Assembly: GCA_965247035.1 (NCBI GenBank)
Contig: CBDFGJ010000001.1
Coordinates: forward strand, 1,178,001 to 1,242,000
Direction: 5' to 3'
Source of the DNA: Azophilus sp965247035
Lineage (GTDB): Bacteria; Pseudomonadota; Gammaproteobacteria; Pseudomonadales; Azotimanducaceae
Length of the DNA stretch: 64,000 nucleotides
A program made the translations under genes and the position numbers. The notes below the pieces were generated by a model that saw only the letters and a program-made list of their open reading frames with translations, was not told the origin of the DNA and did no database searches. Positions 9,023-19,217 of this stretch are shown in pieces; position 1 is the stretch's first letter; every line of letters starts with the position of its first letter.

Positions 9023-9122
9023 CAGACCAGGACAGCTACTACCGCAAACCTTGTAGGGTAGCAACACTGGCCCGACGCGACACGGCAAGGTGCCTGAGGG
9101 CCTTGATCAAGCAGCATGTTAG

Positions 9123-9575
9123 GGAAATTCTGATTAATTCCAATATCATGAAATATAATAGCAGTCACTCTAAATCAATCAGAGAAACCCATGCGCCAAC
9201 AATCACTGACCGATGGATTTGAAAAATACCGCAAGCAGACTCGTAAGGAACGGCTTTTGTCCGATATGAACACCATCATTCCGTAGTCTGGTTTGGTTGC
9301 GGCCATTGAGCCTTACCACCCAAAGCTCCCAAGGAGCCGGCCATCGCCCCATCGGCATTGAACGCATGCAACGCATCCACTTCCTGCAGCACTGATTCAA
9401 TCTGTCCGACCCAGCTGTCGAGGAAGCCATTTATAATTCCCGAGCCATACATCATTTTGTGGACATCGACCTTGGCGGTGAGCTTGCGTCGAACGAAATA
9501 ACCATCCGCGAATTCAGGAACCTGATGGAAAAGCGCACTTTGGGCGACATGCATGACCCTGTGGTGAATGTACTG
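9123..9575 (+). pseudogene. IS5-family insertion sequence remnant
   Basis: The terminal repeat GGAAATTCTGATTAATTCC at 9123 follows TTAG (9119-9122), a YTAR target. A transposase frame starts at ATG 9191 (MRQQSLTDGFEKYRKQTRKE), typical of IS5-family proteins. It meets a stop at 9284 where a Trp codon is expected, then continues in other frames up to VDIDLGGELASNEITIREF. The catalytic domain is missing and no right-hand end is seen. The last 15-20 bases resemble the end of the integrase-type remnant at 11.2 kb. Confidence 0.75.
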
Positions 9576-9659
9576 AGCCCGTACAAGTGCTTGACCTCAG
9601 CCTATTATTGCTGCAAAACCCAACAGTCATTCGCCATGCTCGGCAAACGGAACAAACGC

Positions 9660-10598
9660 ATGGATTCATCGACCCAGCCAGTCGACTACATTGCCAGCAC
9701 CCAGTCCCAGTACGCCAAGCTGGGTTACCCGTCCTATCAATGGGTGCGCAATGAGGATCAACCGCCATTCACGCCGCTACGCAAGCCTTTGAGCGCGTGC
9801 CGGGTTGGGCTGGTGGCTTCCGGGGGCATCTACCGGACGGGCCAGGTGGCCTTCCATTACCGAGATGACTTCAGTTTCCGCGCGATTCCGTCAGACACCC
9901 CCGTAACCGACCTGCGGGTGACGCACTTCGCCTACGATCTAACAGACGCCCGGCAGGACCCCAACGTCGTCTTCCCCTTGGAGACCCTGCGCACACTGGC
10001 GTCGGCAGGAAGCATCGGCGAGTTGGGCGCCACCGCCTACACCTTTATGGGCGGCATCTACTCCGCCCGTCGCGTCCATGCGAGCTTGGCGCCCGCCATC
10101 GCGGACAGGCTGCAAAAGGACGAAGTCGACATCGCCATCCTAGTGCCGGTCTGACCCGTCTGCCATCAATCCGTGGGATTGATTGCACGGGAACTGGAGA
10201 GCCGAGGCATACCGACGGTCTGCATGTCGAGTGCGTGGTCCATCACCAAGTCCGTCAATCCGCCCCGGGCCGTGTTTTTGGACTTTCCACTTGGGCGCAC
10301 GGCGGGCAAGCCGAACAACAAGGAACTTCAGCGCAACATCATGCGCGACACCTTGGCGGCCTTTGCGAACCTTGAGCAATCAGGCCAAATCCACACCCTG
10401 CCCTATTGCTGGAGCGGCGACTTTAGCTGGAAGGAACGGGCCCTGCGCTCAAAGCCGGCGGATGGCCAGCCGGCGGATGCTCGAGTGGAGCGCTCAACGA
10501 CCCCCCAATACCAAACAAAGGAAGACCAGGACGCGGCTGAAAATCGGCTCGCCAAGGACGGCTGCCCCGACTGCGTGTTTCCGCCGGAGCCGGTCTAG
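9660..10598 (+). CDS. Probable selenoprotein of the glycine/betaine/D-proline reductase B family
   Basis: The frame runs through an in-frame TGA at 10152-10154. Similarity to the GrdB/PrdB-like family continues on both sides: FTPLRKPLSACRVGLVASGG, FHYRDDFSFRAIPSDTPV, FPLETLRTLASAG before it, and RELESRGIPTVCMSS, PPRAVFLDFPLG after it. The TGA sits exactly in the redox motif, LVPV-U-PVCHQSVGL, giving Sec165-x-x-Cys. With Sec the product is 312 residues. A SECIS-like hairpin follows directly. Family members reduce amine or thioether-type substrates; the substrate here is unknown. ATG 9660 is chosen; ATG 9636 is in frame. No companion reductase subunits or sel genes are in view. The gene lies just after IS debris. 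Confidence 0.8.
10155..10191 (+). promoter_or_regulatory. SECIS-like hairpin directly after the UGA codon
   Basis: Starting one base after the TGA, CCCGT (10155-10159) pairs with ACGGG (10187-10191) and ATCAATCC (10165-10172) pairs perfectly with GGATTGAT (10176-10183). This leaves an apical GTG loop and a small internal loop. The first loop G is 18 nt after the UGA. Bacterial SECIS elements lie immediately 3' of UGA, with a G-containing small loop at about this distance for SelB binding. Confidence 0.7.
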
Positions 10599-10741
10599 GC
10601 TTAGAGTCCAGCGCCCCTGCCGCATTTCGGCGACCGACCCCGCGGCCAAACTTTGTCCTGAGGATCCCGTATGCTTCCTTGCTCGCTAGAGGGCACTGCC
10701 CAGCATGGCTATAGTGCGCCAAGCCCTTGGCTGCGCCGCCT

Positions 10742-11080
10742 TTACCGCAACCGAACGGCGGTGCCGGCCGCAACCAGCAAGACCATGCCCTTGCCGCCGC
10801 CACTGATCTCGCTGTAGTCCAAATCCACGCCAACCACCGCGTCGCCGCCTAGGGCATCAGCTTGTTCGGCAAGCTCCTTGAGACAGATTTCCCGAGCTTC
10901 CCGCAACGCCTTCTGATGGGTGCCGCTGCGGCCGCCGATCAGATCGCGCAAGCCACCGAGCATGTCGCGAAAGATGTTGATGCCAAGAACGCATTCAGCG
11001 CTAATGATGCCCAAGGCTTCAACGGTTTCACGCTTGGGAACCGAGGGGGTGGTGACCAAATGGCTTATCGGTACGGGCAT
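10742..11080 (-). CDS. YbjQ/UPF0145 family protein
   Basis: A 112-residue protein with the YbjQ-type layout: ISHLVTTPSVP at the N-terminus, GIISAECVLGINIF, DLIGGRSGTHQKAL, and DALGGDAVVGVDLDYSEI. These proteins form small pentameric or decameric rings of unclear function, sometimes called heavy-metal-binding domains. The start is the second ATG (11080): a perfect AGGAGG abuts the upstream ATG at 11086 with no spacing, but is 6 bases from this one. It stands alone between the selenoprotein gene and an IS remnant, convergent with the former. Confidence 0.85.
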   Translation of the reverse strand: MPVPISHLVTTPSVPKRETVEALGIISAECVLGINIFRDMLGGLRDLIGGRSGTHQKALREAREICLKELAEQADALGGDAVVGVDLDYSEISGGGKGMVLLVAAGTAVRLR

Positions 11081-11229
11081 CAGCATCCTCCTGAGACTAA
11101 ATCTGGTGCCTGCAATATATGCACCAGAGAACCATTGAATGTACCGGCTCAGTACATTGCGGAATTTTCTCGACTAGGCAGCCACGGAGAGCTTGCGCGG
11201 AAATTCGGCCAGTGTCAACAAGTTGTACG

Positions 11230-11700
11230 GGCTCAGGACATTTCGGGATTTTTCGATCAGGCGGCCATTGGGAGCTTGCGCGGAAATTCGACCGGAGCCA
11301 ACAAGCCGAGGGCATGGTGGGGCCGGACGTTGTGGTGGTCGCGGAGAGACCCCTCCAGAGCTCGGTTCACTTCGCCGGAGGTCGCCCCGGTGGACGGACC
11401 CGAACTCGGCGCGCAAGGCGCGGTTGCTGCGCTCGACGCTGCCGTTACTGTCGGGGCGGCGGGGTGGGAGGACGTGCGAGGGGGATGCCGGCGTCGCGGC
11501 GGGCGGTCTCGAATTCCTGCATGAACTCGGAGCCGCCATCGATCTGCACCGAGCGGACGGGCAGGCGCTGTCGGACCTCGTGGAGGAAGCCAGTGGCGAT
11601 GGCGGCGGTGGCGCTGGTGCGGACCTTGACGCGGATGCTCTTGGTGATTGGGTCCTCGGCGAGGAACTGGTGATTGGGTCCTCGGCGAGGAACTGCTTGA
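11230..11700 (-). pseudogene. Integrase-core (IS481/IS3-like) transposase remnant
   Basis: On the minus strand, pieces of a DDE transposase occur in shifting frames: EDPITKSIRVKVRTSATAA, VRSVQIDGGSEFMQEFE with a catalytic Asp, GSVERSNRALRAEF with the Glu region, and VRPHHALGLLAPVEFPRKLP at the C-terminus. The N-terminal half is absent. The C-terminal end plus its right terminus appears twice (11.17-11.22 and 11.25-11.30 kb), so one element end is duplicated. Confidence 0.8.
11643..11694. repeat. 26-bp tandem duplication
   Basis: Two perfect adjacent copies of 26 bp (11643-11668 and 11669-11694) lie inside the transposase remnant and add to its decay. Confidence 0.9.
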
Positions 11701-11765
11701 AGGTTTAGTTTTTTGACAAGACAAGTGTGTCTGAACCCATTCATTGAGCAAATCCGGCCGCAAAC

Positions 11766-11805
11766 TTGCCGCCAAAGGCAATTCCCGACTAGAATGGTCA
11801 GGTAT
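11766..11805 (+). promoter_or_regulatory. IscR type-1-like site and promoter of the suf operon
   Basis: Bases 11781-11805 match the IscR type-1 consensus ATASYYGACTRWWWYAGTCRRSTAT at 22 of 25 positions, counted by eye. The match includes both GACT/GGTC half-site cores. A -10 box TAGAAT (11790-11795) lies inside it, with a weak -35 box TTGCCG (11766-11771) 18 bases upstream. [2Fe-2S]-IscR binding here would block the promoter, so suf would be induced when iron-sulfur clusters are scarce. The site is 63 bp before sufB. Confidence 0.65.
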
Positions 11806-11867
11806 TCGCGCACCGAGCCGATAGTGAGGATGCGCATGGAGTCTCCACCCTTGCACAGGGCATTAAG

Positions 11868-13327
<1,460 letters not shown>

Positions 13328-13331
<4 letters not shown>

Positions 13332-14074
13332 GCTTGCTGCAAATTGATGATCTTTACGTCGAAGTGGACGGCAACCCGATCCTCAAGGGCTTAAGCCTGT
13401 CCATGCAAGCCGGGGAGGTACACGCCATCATGGGCCCCAACGGCTCCGGCAAAAGCACCCTGGCCAACGTTCTCGCCGGCCGCCTTGGCTATGAGGTCAC
13501 CGGCGGTTGCCTGCGGTTCAAGGGTCAGGAGCTTGACGGTTGCGAGCCGGAACAACGGGCGCAGGCCGGTTTGTTCATGGCGTTTCAACACCCGGTGGAG
13601 ATCCCCGGCGTGAGCAACATGGAGTTTCTAAAGGCCGCTTGGGACAGCCATCGCCAAGTCGAGGGCCTTGAGCCGGAAACGGCGGTTCCGTTCATGCGGC
13701 GGGTGCGCAAACTGGCTGAAGGCTTGGCCCTCAGCCCGAATTTCCTGAAGCGCGGCGTCAACGAAGGCTTCAGCGGCGGCGAAAAAAAACGCAACGAAAT
13801 TCTGCAGCTGCTGCTGCTTGCGCCGAAACTCGCGGTGCTCGACGAAACGGACTCCGGCCTGGACATCGACGCCCTGCAAACGGTCGCCGCCGGCATTAAT
13901 CGATTCCGCAACGCCGACAACGGCGTGCTTCTCATTACGCACTATCAGCGCCTGCTGAACTACGTTGTGCCCGACCGGGTGCATGTGCTGGCGGAGGGCA
14001 GGATTGTTGAAAGCGGCGACGAAAGTTTAGCCCAGAAGCTCGAAGAGCAGGGCTACACATGGCTGTCAGCGTAG
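13328..14074 (+). CDS. sufC: Fe-S cluster assembly ATPase SufC
   Basis: SufC is the ABC-type ATPase of SufBC2D; its ATP-driven dimerisation opens the SufB-SufD interface. The 248-residue product has Walker A GPNGSGKST (about residue 36), the signature FSGGEKKRNE, and Walker B LAVLDETDSGLD followed by the switch His in LLITHY. The start is TTG 13328, overlapping the sufB stop as TTGA. AAGGAG at the right spacing supports it, and the reading begins at once with the domain (SLLQIDDLYV). Translational coupling to sufB is likely. Its end overlaps sufD by 16 bp. Confidence 0.97.
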
Positions 14075-15216
14075 TCGGCTCAGCCAGTTCCGTCAGCTCA
14101 GCCAGCATGGCAGCACTGCAAGCGCCGGCTTGGCTGGGTCAGGCCAACCTAACTCGCTGCCAAAATGGGCTCAACAGCCGGCAGGCGCGAGAAACCTGGA
14201 AGTACTCGCCGCTGGCAAAGACCACCCGCGCCCTGCTCGAAGCGCCCCGAGCCCAAGGACCACCCATCAAGAACCCGCCAAAGCAAGTGCGGGTTCGCCG
14301 TTTCAGCGATCTGCAATCACCGCCGAACATTCACGTTGACTTGGGCCGCTACCCGCTGGTCGGCATCGCCGGCGCCCTGGCGGGGGACGGCTGGCTAGTG
14401 GAGGTGGGAGAGACGCTTGATGAGCCCCTGCGGCTCACCACTCCCACCGCTGGCGTCGCCCCACCCTTGATGCTGCGCATAGGCAGCGGTTGCCGGGTGC
14501 ATATTGAGCAGTTGGACGAAGATGCTTCGCTTGCCGAAGCCAAGCACTTGAGCGCAGCGGTGATGTTGCTGTCATTGGCCGAGGATGCCGAAGTGCAATG
14601 GTCGCGCACTCACTTAGGACGCTCAAGCCAAGGATGGTCCTTCCTTGAAGCGCGCCTAGAGCGCAACACCGCGCTGCGCATTCACCATCATGTGGCCACC
14701 GAAGCCTTCCACAGATTGGACCTGAACGTCATCCTGCATGGCGAAGGCGCGCGCTTGACCACCACCGGCGGCGCCTTGGCGATGTCAGGAGCCAACCTCG
14801 ACCAGCAATACGTGATTGAACATCTTGGCCGCAACACGGTTAGCCGCACGAAGCAGCACAATTTGGTCGCCGGCGGCGGCCGCTGCACGTTCAACGGCCG
14901 CGTCCACATCCACCCCGGGGCGACCGGTGCCGACGCGGATCTAACGAACCGAAATCTGGCCTTGGCAGCCAATGCTGAGGTCAACACCAAGCCGGAGCTG
15001 GAAATTTACAATGACGAGGTGCGTTGCGCCCACGGCGCCACCGTCGGGCAGCTTGATGAGAGCGCTTTGTTCTACCTGAAAAGCCGAGGGCTGACGACGG
15101 AACGAGCTCGAAGCTTGCTGAGCTTGGGATTTCTGCGGGATGGTTTGAGCGGCCCGTTGGCCGGCAAGGCGGAGGCTTTCATGGGCCAAGCGTTCGCAAC
15201 GAGCCAGAGCGGCTAA
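14059..15216 (+). CDS. sufD: Fe-S cluster assembly protein SufD
   Basis: SufD is the SufB paralogue in the SufBC2D scaffold and is needed for iron delivery. The 385-residue product carries RETWKYSPL near the N-terminus and the beta-helix core. The conserved C-terminal region reads LEIYNDEVRCAHGATVGQLD, with the Cys and His that meet SufB residues at the cluster-building interface. The N-terminus is poorly conserved, and the start at 14059 is the first ATG after an overlap with sufC. One base separates it from sufS. Confidence 0.95.
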   Translation: MAVSVVGSASSVSSASMAALQAPAWLGQANLTRCQNGLNSRQARETWKYSPLAKTTRALLEAPRAQGPPIKNPPKQVRVRRFSDLQSPPNIHVDLGRYPLVGIAGALAGDGWLVEVGETLDEPLRLTTPTAGVAPPLMLRIGSGCRVHIEQLDEDASLAEAKHLSAAVMLLSLAEDAEVQWSRTHLGRSSQGWSFLEARLERNTALRIHHHVATEAFHRLDLNVILHGEGARLTTTGGALAMSGANLDQQYVIEHLGRNTVSRTKQHNLVAGGGRCTFNGRVHIHPGATGADADLTNRNLALAANAEVNTKPELEIYNDEVRCAHGATVGQLDESALFYLKSRGLTTERARSLLSLGFLRDGLSGPLAGKAEAFMGQAFATSQSG

Positions 15217-15217
15217 C

Positions 15218-16429
15218 ATGTCCGCAGCACCTGAGATTGCCGGTGACTTTCCAATTCTGGCCCGCTCCGTTAACGGCTATCCGCTGACCTATCTGGACAA
15301 CGCCGCCACCTCGCAGAAGCCGCGCCCAGTCATGGACGCCATAAGCCGTTACTACGAGCACTACAACGCCAATGTTCACCGGGCGGCGCATGGCTTAGCG
15401 GATGAGGCGACCGCGGCATTGGAGAACGCCCGCGCCAAAGTGCAAACGCTCATCGGCGCCGCCGACAGCTGCGAGATCATCTTCACCCGTGGCACCACCG
15501 AAGCCATCAATCTAGTGGCCTCCAGCTTGACCAGCGCAATGGCGCCAGGGGATGAAATACTCATCAGCGAAATGGAGCACCACTCTAACATCGTTCCCTG
15601 GCAACTACTGTGCCAGCGCAGCGGCGCACGCTTGGTGGCCTGCGGCGTGACGCCAGCCGGCGAACTAGATATCGATGACTTTCACAGCAAGCTGAACGCG
15701 CACACCAAACTGGTTGCCGTCGGCCACGTCAGCAACGCCTTGGGCACGCTCAACCCGGTGCGGCGGATTATTCAGTCGGCCCATGCTCAAGGCACCAGGG
15801 TCTTGATCGACGGGGCCCAGGCGGTGCAGCACCTCGACGTCGATGTGCAGGCGCTCAACTGCGACTTCTACGCGTTCTCCGCGCACAAGATGTTTGGCCC
15901 CACGGGCATCGGCGCCCTGTACGGCAAGGCCGGCATCCTCGACCAACTGCCGCCTTACCAAGGTGGCGGCGAGATGATTGAGACAGTGACCATCGCTGGC
16001 GCCACCTACAATCAGTTGCCGTACAAATTCGAAGCGGGAACGCCAAACATCGCCGGCGCCATCGGCTTCGGCGCCGCCATCGACTATCTGCGCAACCTGC
16101 CCCGTCAAGCCCTGCGCGAGCGGGAGCATGAGTTGGTCAATCTGGCCTTGGCGCGGCTTAGGCAAATTCCCGGCGTGCGCATTATTGGAGAGCCACATCA
16201 GCGCGTGTCGATCATCTCCTTTTTGATCGAGGGCGGCCACGCCCACGACTTCGGCACCCTGCTCGACCAACAGGGCATTGCCGTGCGCACCGGGCACCAC
16301 TGCACCATGCCGCTAATGGAGCGTCTGGGCATATCCGGCACCATTCGCGCCTCCTTCGCGTTGTATAATTCCGCCGCTGAAGTCGAGCGGCTAATCGCCG
16401 GTGTCGAAAAAGCGATTGAGATAGTATGA
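15218..16429 (+). CDS. sufS: Cysteine desulfurase SufS
   Basis: SufS is a PLP enzyme that takes sulfur from cysteine as a persulfide and hands it to SufE. The 403-residue product has YLDNAATSQKP at the start, EMEHHSNIVPW, the PLP-binding lysine in FSAHKMFGPTGIG (about 226), and the active-site Cys in RTGHHCTMPLM (about 365). Group II enzymes usually read HHCAQP here, so TM is a small variation. The ATG follows the sufD stop by one base. Confidence 0.96.
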   Translation: MSAAPEIAGDFPILARSVNGYPLTYLDNAATSQKPRPVMDAISRYYEHYNANVHRAAHGLADEATAALENARAKVQTLIGAADSCEIIFTRGTTEAINLVASSLTSAMAPGDEILISEMEHHSNIVPWQLLCQRSGARLVACGVTPAGELDIDDFHSKLNAHTKLVAVGHVSNALGTLNPVRRIIQSAHAQGTRVLIDGAQAVQHLDVDVQALNCDFYAFSAHKMFGPTGIGALYGKAGILDQLPPYQGGGEMIETVTIAGATYNQLPYKFEAGTPNIAGAIGFGAAIDYLRNLPRQALREREHELVNLALARLRQIPGVRIIGEPHQRVSIISFLIEGGHAHDFGTLLDQQGIAVRTGHHCTMPLMERLGISGTIRASFALYNSAAEVERLIAGVEKAIEIV

Positions 16430-16465
16430 GCCGAGAGGGTCAAAGCATCCAAGGAGACTGAAAAG

Positions 16466-16831
16466 ATGAGCGTTGCAACCTTCAACCCCACTGGCATTAC
16501 CGCCACCGTCGCGGCGGTGGCGCACATCAACCGCCAAATCGATCAATCGGGCTGCCCACACCTGCGCCTCGGCATCAAGAAAAGTGGGTGCAACGGCTAC
16601 ATGTACATGCTCGACTACATCGATGCGCCCGAAGGCGACGACCAAGCCGTCAAGGTGACGGAAAGTCTCGCTCTGTACGTGCGCAAGGGCGACCTTCCCC
16701 TAGTGCAAGGCACTGAACTGGACTTGGTTACCGAGGGCCTGAACGCGACCCTGAAATTCAAAAATCCAAACGCCACGGCCCATTGCGGCTGCGGCGAAAG
16801 CTTCTCCTTGGACAGCAGCGCCACCGCCTGA
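16466..16831 (+). CDS. sufA: A-type Fe-S carrier (SufA/IscA family)
   Basis: A-type carriers receive clusters from the scaffold and deliver them to target proteins. The 121-residue product has the three family cysteines: one in KKSGCNGYMY and two in HCGCGESFSL. A ribosome site (AAGGAG) lies 8 bases before ATG 16466. Its TGA overlaps the ATG of sufT by one base, suggesting coupled translation. It could equally be called IscA-like, but its place in the suf operon favours SufA. Confidence 0.92.
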   Translation: MSVATFNPTGITATVAAVAHINRQIDQSGCPHLRLGIKKSGCNGYMYMLDYIDAPEGDDQAVKVTESLALYVRKGDLPLVQGTELDLVTEGLNATLKFKNPNATAHCGCGESFSLDSSATA

Positions 16832-17355
16832 TGGAACGGCGCATTCTTCCCGTCGCCCGTGCTGTTCAGGGCAAGCTAGTGCCAACGGGGGACCCGGTGA
16901 CCATTCCCGAAGGCGCTTTCGTCACCCTCACGCAAACACTGGGCGGCAGCTACACCATCGTCTTCAACGGCAACATGGCGCGTCTCGACGGCGCCGACGG
17001 GGATGCGCTCGGGCTGGCGCCGGAACGTTTGGAGTTCACCCTTCCAGCAGACGGCAAAGTTGATCCCAAGCAAGTGGATGCGGCTTTGCGCAGCGTGTTC
17101 GACCCAGAAATCCCGGTCAACATCGTCGATCTCGGACTCATCTATGAACGCAGCATCAGCGCGGGCCAAGTCAAGGTGCAAATGACCCTGACTGCGCCCG
17201 GCTGCGGCATGGGGCCCGTACTGGTCAGCGAAGTTGAGACCCGGGTGGGGCAAGTGCCCTTCGTCACCGACGTGGAGGTGGAGTTGGTGTTCGACCCACC
17301 TTGGTCCCGCGACCACATGAGCGAGGAGGCCCAACTCGAGCTCGGCCTCTATTGA
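16831..17355 (+). CDS. sufT: SufT, DUF59/MIP18-family Fe-S maturation protein
   Basis: SufT helps cluster maturation or delivery, especially under high demand. The 174-residue product is the long SufT form: an N-terminal part of about 75 residues with TLTQTLGGSYTIVFNGNMAR, then the DUF59 domain with FDPEIPVNIVDLGLIY and the loop TAPGCGMGPVL containing the conserved Cys. The end, DPPWSRDHMSEEAQLELGLY, is typical of the family. The start is ATG 16831 in the TGATG overlap with sufA. Longer reading into sufA is excluded. Confidence 0.93.
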   Translation: MERRILPVARAVQGKLVPTGDPVTIPEGAFVTLTQTLGGSYTIVFNGNMARLDGADGDALGLAPERLEFTLPADGKVDPKQVDAALRSVFDPEIPVNIVDLGLIYERSISAGQVKVQMTLTAPGCGMGPVLVSEVETRVGQVPFVTDVEVELVFDPPWSRDHMSEEAQLELGLY

Positions 17356-17367
17356 TGGATCCCGCCG

Positions 17368-17769
17368 GTGGAACTTACCGACATCCGCGACGCCTTCGCC
17401 TATTTTGATGCATGGGAGGACAAGTACCGTTTCATCATTGACCTCGGCAAAGCTCTGCCTGACTTGGACGAAGGACAAAAAACATCCGCCAATCTCGTGC
17501 GCGGCTGCCAAAGCCAAGTCTGGCTGGTGACCGAAAGGCGCAACGGACGCCTGCACCTCGCCATCGACAGCGACGCCTACATCGTGCGCGGGCTCATCGC
17601 CATCATTCTGACCGTGTTTCAAGACAAAACGCCAGGAGAAATTCGCGCGTTTGACATTGAGGGCTTGTTCGCCGAACTGGAGTTGCTGCAACACTTAAGC
17701 CCGGTACGGGGCAACGGGCTGCGGGCCATGGTGGCGCGCATTCACCAAGAGGCGGCAAGCGTCGCTTAG
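17368..17769 (+). CDS. sufE: Sulfur acceptor protein SufE
   Basis: SufE takes the persulfide sulfur from SufS and passes it to SufB. The 133-residue product contains DAWEDKYRFIIDLGKALP near the start and NLVRGCQSQVWLV, in which the Cys is the sulfur acceptor, followed by SDAYIVRGLIAIIL. It begins with GTG 17368, which is the only start compatible with the family; a nearby ATG at 17355 is in another frame. It is the last gene of the operon, 12 bp after sufT. Confidence 0.94.
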   Translation: MELTDIRDAFAYFDAWEDKYRFIIDLGKALPDLDEGQKTSANLVRGCQSQVWLVTERRNGRLHLAIDSDAYIVRGLIAIILTVFQDKTPGEIRAFDIEGLFAELELLQHLSPVRGNGLRAMVARIHQEAASVA

Positions 17770-17800
17770 GCCCGCAACGCTGCAAGCAGCCACCGCACGG

Positions 17801-18427
17801 CTAGTATCGACCATGATCCCCACCGCCCTTCAGCGCTTGAAAGCGCCGCCATCCTTGAATGTCGTCCACATCCCAAAGCAAGGGCAACTCGGCCAGCCTA
17901 AGCCCTAGGCGAATGGCCCGCTCCTTGGTGCGAGCGAACACTTCATCCAAGCCCCAAGCCATGTCCTCAAACAGTTCCGGCACCGGCCGATTCATGCCGA
18001 TCAGGCCATAGCCACCATCTTCCGCCGGGCCTAGAACCAGATCGTGACGGCGCATCGTTTGGGCGGCCTTATCCACATAGGCCGCATCCAGTTCCGGCAG
18101 GTCGCTGCCAACCACCAGTCCCGATTGCCCCAAACAGCAGCAGGCTTCAATAGCCGCCAGCATTTTTGCGCCCAAATCGCCGGCCGGCTGGGCTGCGACC
18201 CGATAGCCAAAGTCCTTGGCCCAGGCTCGAATCTTGGGATGGGCGACGTCTCCCGACACCCAGAGGTCTTTCGGCAAGGAGCTGCACGAGAGAGCCCTAA
18301 GGCTATGACCCACCAAGGACTCGTAGGCTTCGCAGGCTTCCTCGGCACCTAGGTCGGCGGCAAGGCGCGATTTGACTCGTCCCGGTTCAGGCGCCTTGAC
18401 GAACAGGCACAGGCGCACCCCAGCCAC
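17801..18427 (-). CDS. DUF2064 / TIGR04282-type glycosyltransferase
   Basis: A 208-residue nucleotidyl/glycosyltransferase-fold protein of the TIGR04282 type. The N-terminus reads CLFVKAPEPGRVKSRLAADLG, a CofC-like nucleotide-binding start, followed by GLVVGSDLPELDA and LGPAEDGGYGLIGM. It lies 8 bp downstream of a TIGR04283-type GT2 gene; the two are commonly paired and have been linked to arsenosugar synthesis in other bacteria. The actual sugar and acceptor are not visible here. The start is ATG 18427. Confidence 0.85.
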   Translation of the reverse strand: MAGVRLCLFVKAPEPGRVKSRLAADLGAEEACEAYESLVGHSLRALSCSSLPKDLWVSGDVAHPKIRAWAKDFGYRVAAQPAGDLGAKMLAAIEACCCLGQSGLVVGSDLPELDAAYVDKAAQTMRRHDLVLGPAEDGGYGLIGMNRPVPELFEDMAWGLDEVFARTKERAIRLGLRLAELPLLWDVDDIQGWRRFQALKGGGDHGRY

Positions 18428-18435
18428 CGACTTAT

Positions 18436-19125
18436 TCAGCCATAGTATTTCTGACGGAGCGTTTCAGGCGCTCCGCCCAAGGCGTAGCGCAGCCGCAGCC
18501 ACCACATGTTCACAATGGTCTTGCCAATGCCTTGGTCAAGCCAGCGCCGTGGTGAGGCGACGAGCGGCGTCTTCGCCCGCACCGGGTGGGCCAGCCGGCG
18601 CAGGCGCTTGCAAAGCTCCACATCCTCCATAAGGGGTTGCCTGGGAACGCCGCCCACAGCCCACAGCAAATGCCGATGAGCAAAGACGCCTTGATCGCCA
18701 GTGCAGATGCCGCTTAAGGCGGACCTTAGGTTCATCAGGGTCGCCACCACCCGCAGCCAAGGATTGTCGTCCAACCATACGTCGAAGCAACCCCAAACCG
18801 GCAACGCGTTGCGCCAGCCCGAGATCTCATCAATATTGGCCGGTGTTGGCCGCGCATCGGCATGCAGCATCCAAATCAACTCGCCCTTGGCGGCGCGCAC
18901 CCCTTCATCAAGCTGTAGGCCGCGGTTGGCCTCGGCCTCGATCACCGTTGCTCCCGCCTGCCGAGCAACAGCGACGCCATCATCGGCGCTGCCGCCATCC
19001 ACCACGATGATCTCGAAGGGAGCGGCCTGCAACACCTTCAGCAACTCTCGAAGCGCAGCGGCATCATCGAGCACCGGCACGACGACGCTAACCAGCCCTT
19101 CTTCCATTGTGTCTTGCAGCGTCAC
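18436..19125 (-). CDS. GT2 glycosyltransferase, TIGR04283 type
   Basis: A 229-residue family-2 glycosyltransferase: VSVVVPVLDDAAALRELL, IIVVDGGSADDGV, ANRGLQLDEG, then the metal-binding LHADARP and TGDQGVFAHRHL. A conserved GG-P--PLMEDVE segment follows. GTG 19125 is used because GAGAGG lies 6 bases upstream. ATG 19107 is in frame but lacks a ribosome site. It is the first gene of a two-gene unit with the DUF2064 gene, suggesting synthesis of a small glycosylated product. Confidence 0.85.
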   Translation of the reverse strand: MTLQDTMEEGLVSVVVPVLDDAAALRELLKVLQAAPFEIIVVDGGSADDGVAVARQAGATVIEAEANRGLQLDEGVRAAKGELIWMLHADARPTPANIDEISGWRNALPVWGCFDVWLDDNPWLRVVATLMNLRSALSGICTGDQGVFAHRHLLWAVGGVPRQPLMEDVELCKRLRRLAHPVRAKTPLVASPRRWLDQGIGKTIVNMWWLRLRYALGGAPETLRQKYYG

Positions 19126-19217
19126 TTGCCACCTCTCTACTCTATTTCGTTCGCTAGCCGTTCGCAATCAGGCGCACCTATCGGCTAGGGGATCAGGGCG
19201 ACCGCAGGCGCTTGCGG

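Noticed and set aside
9459..10154. Separate protein ending at the TGA at 10152
   Set aside because: The first 67 codons are IS5 and IS-end debris, and the family similarity continues through the TGA, so a selenoprotein is the simpler reading.
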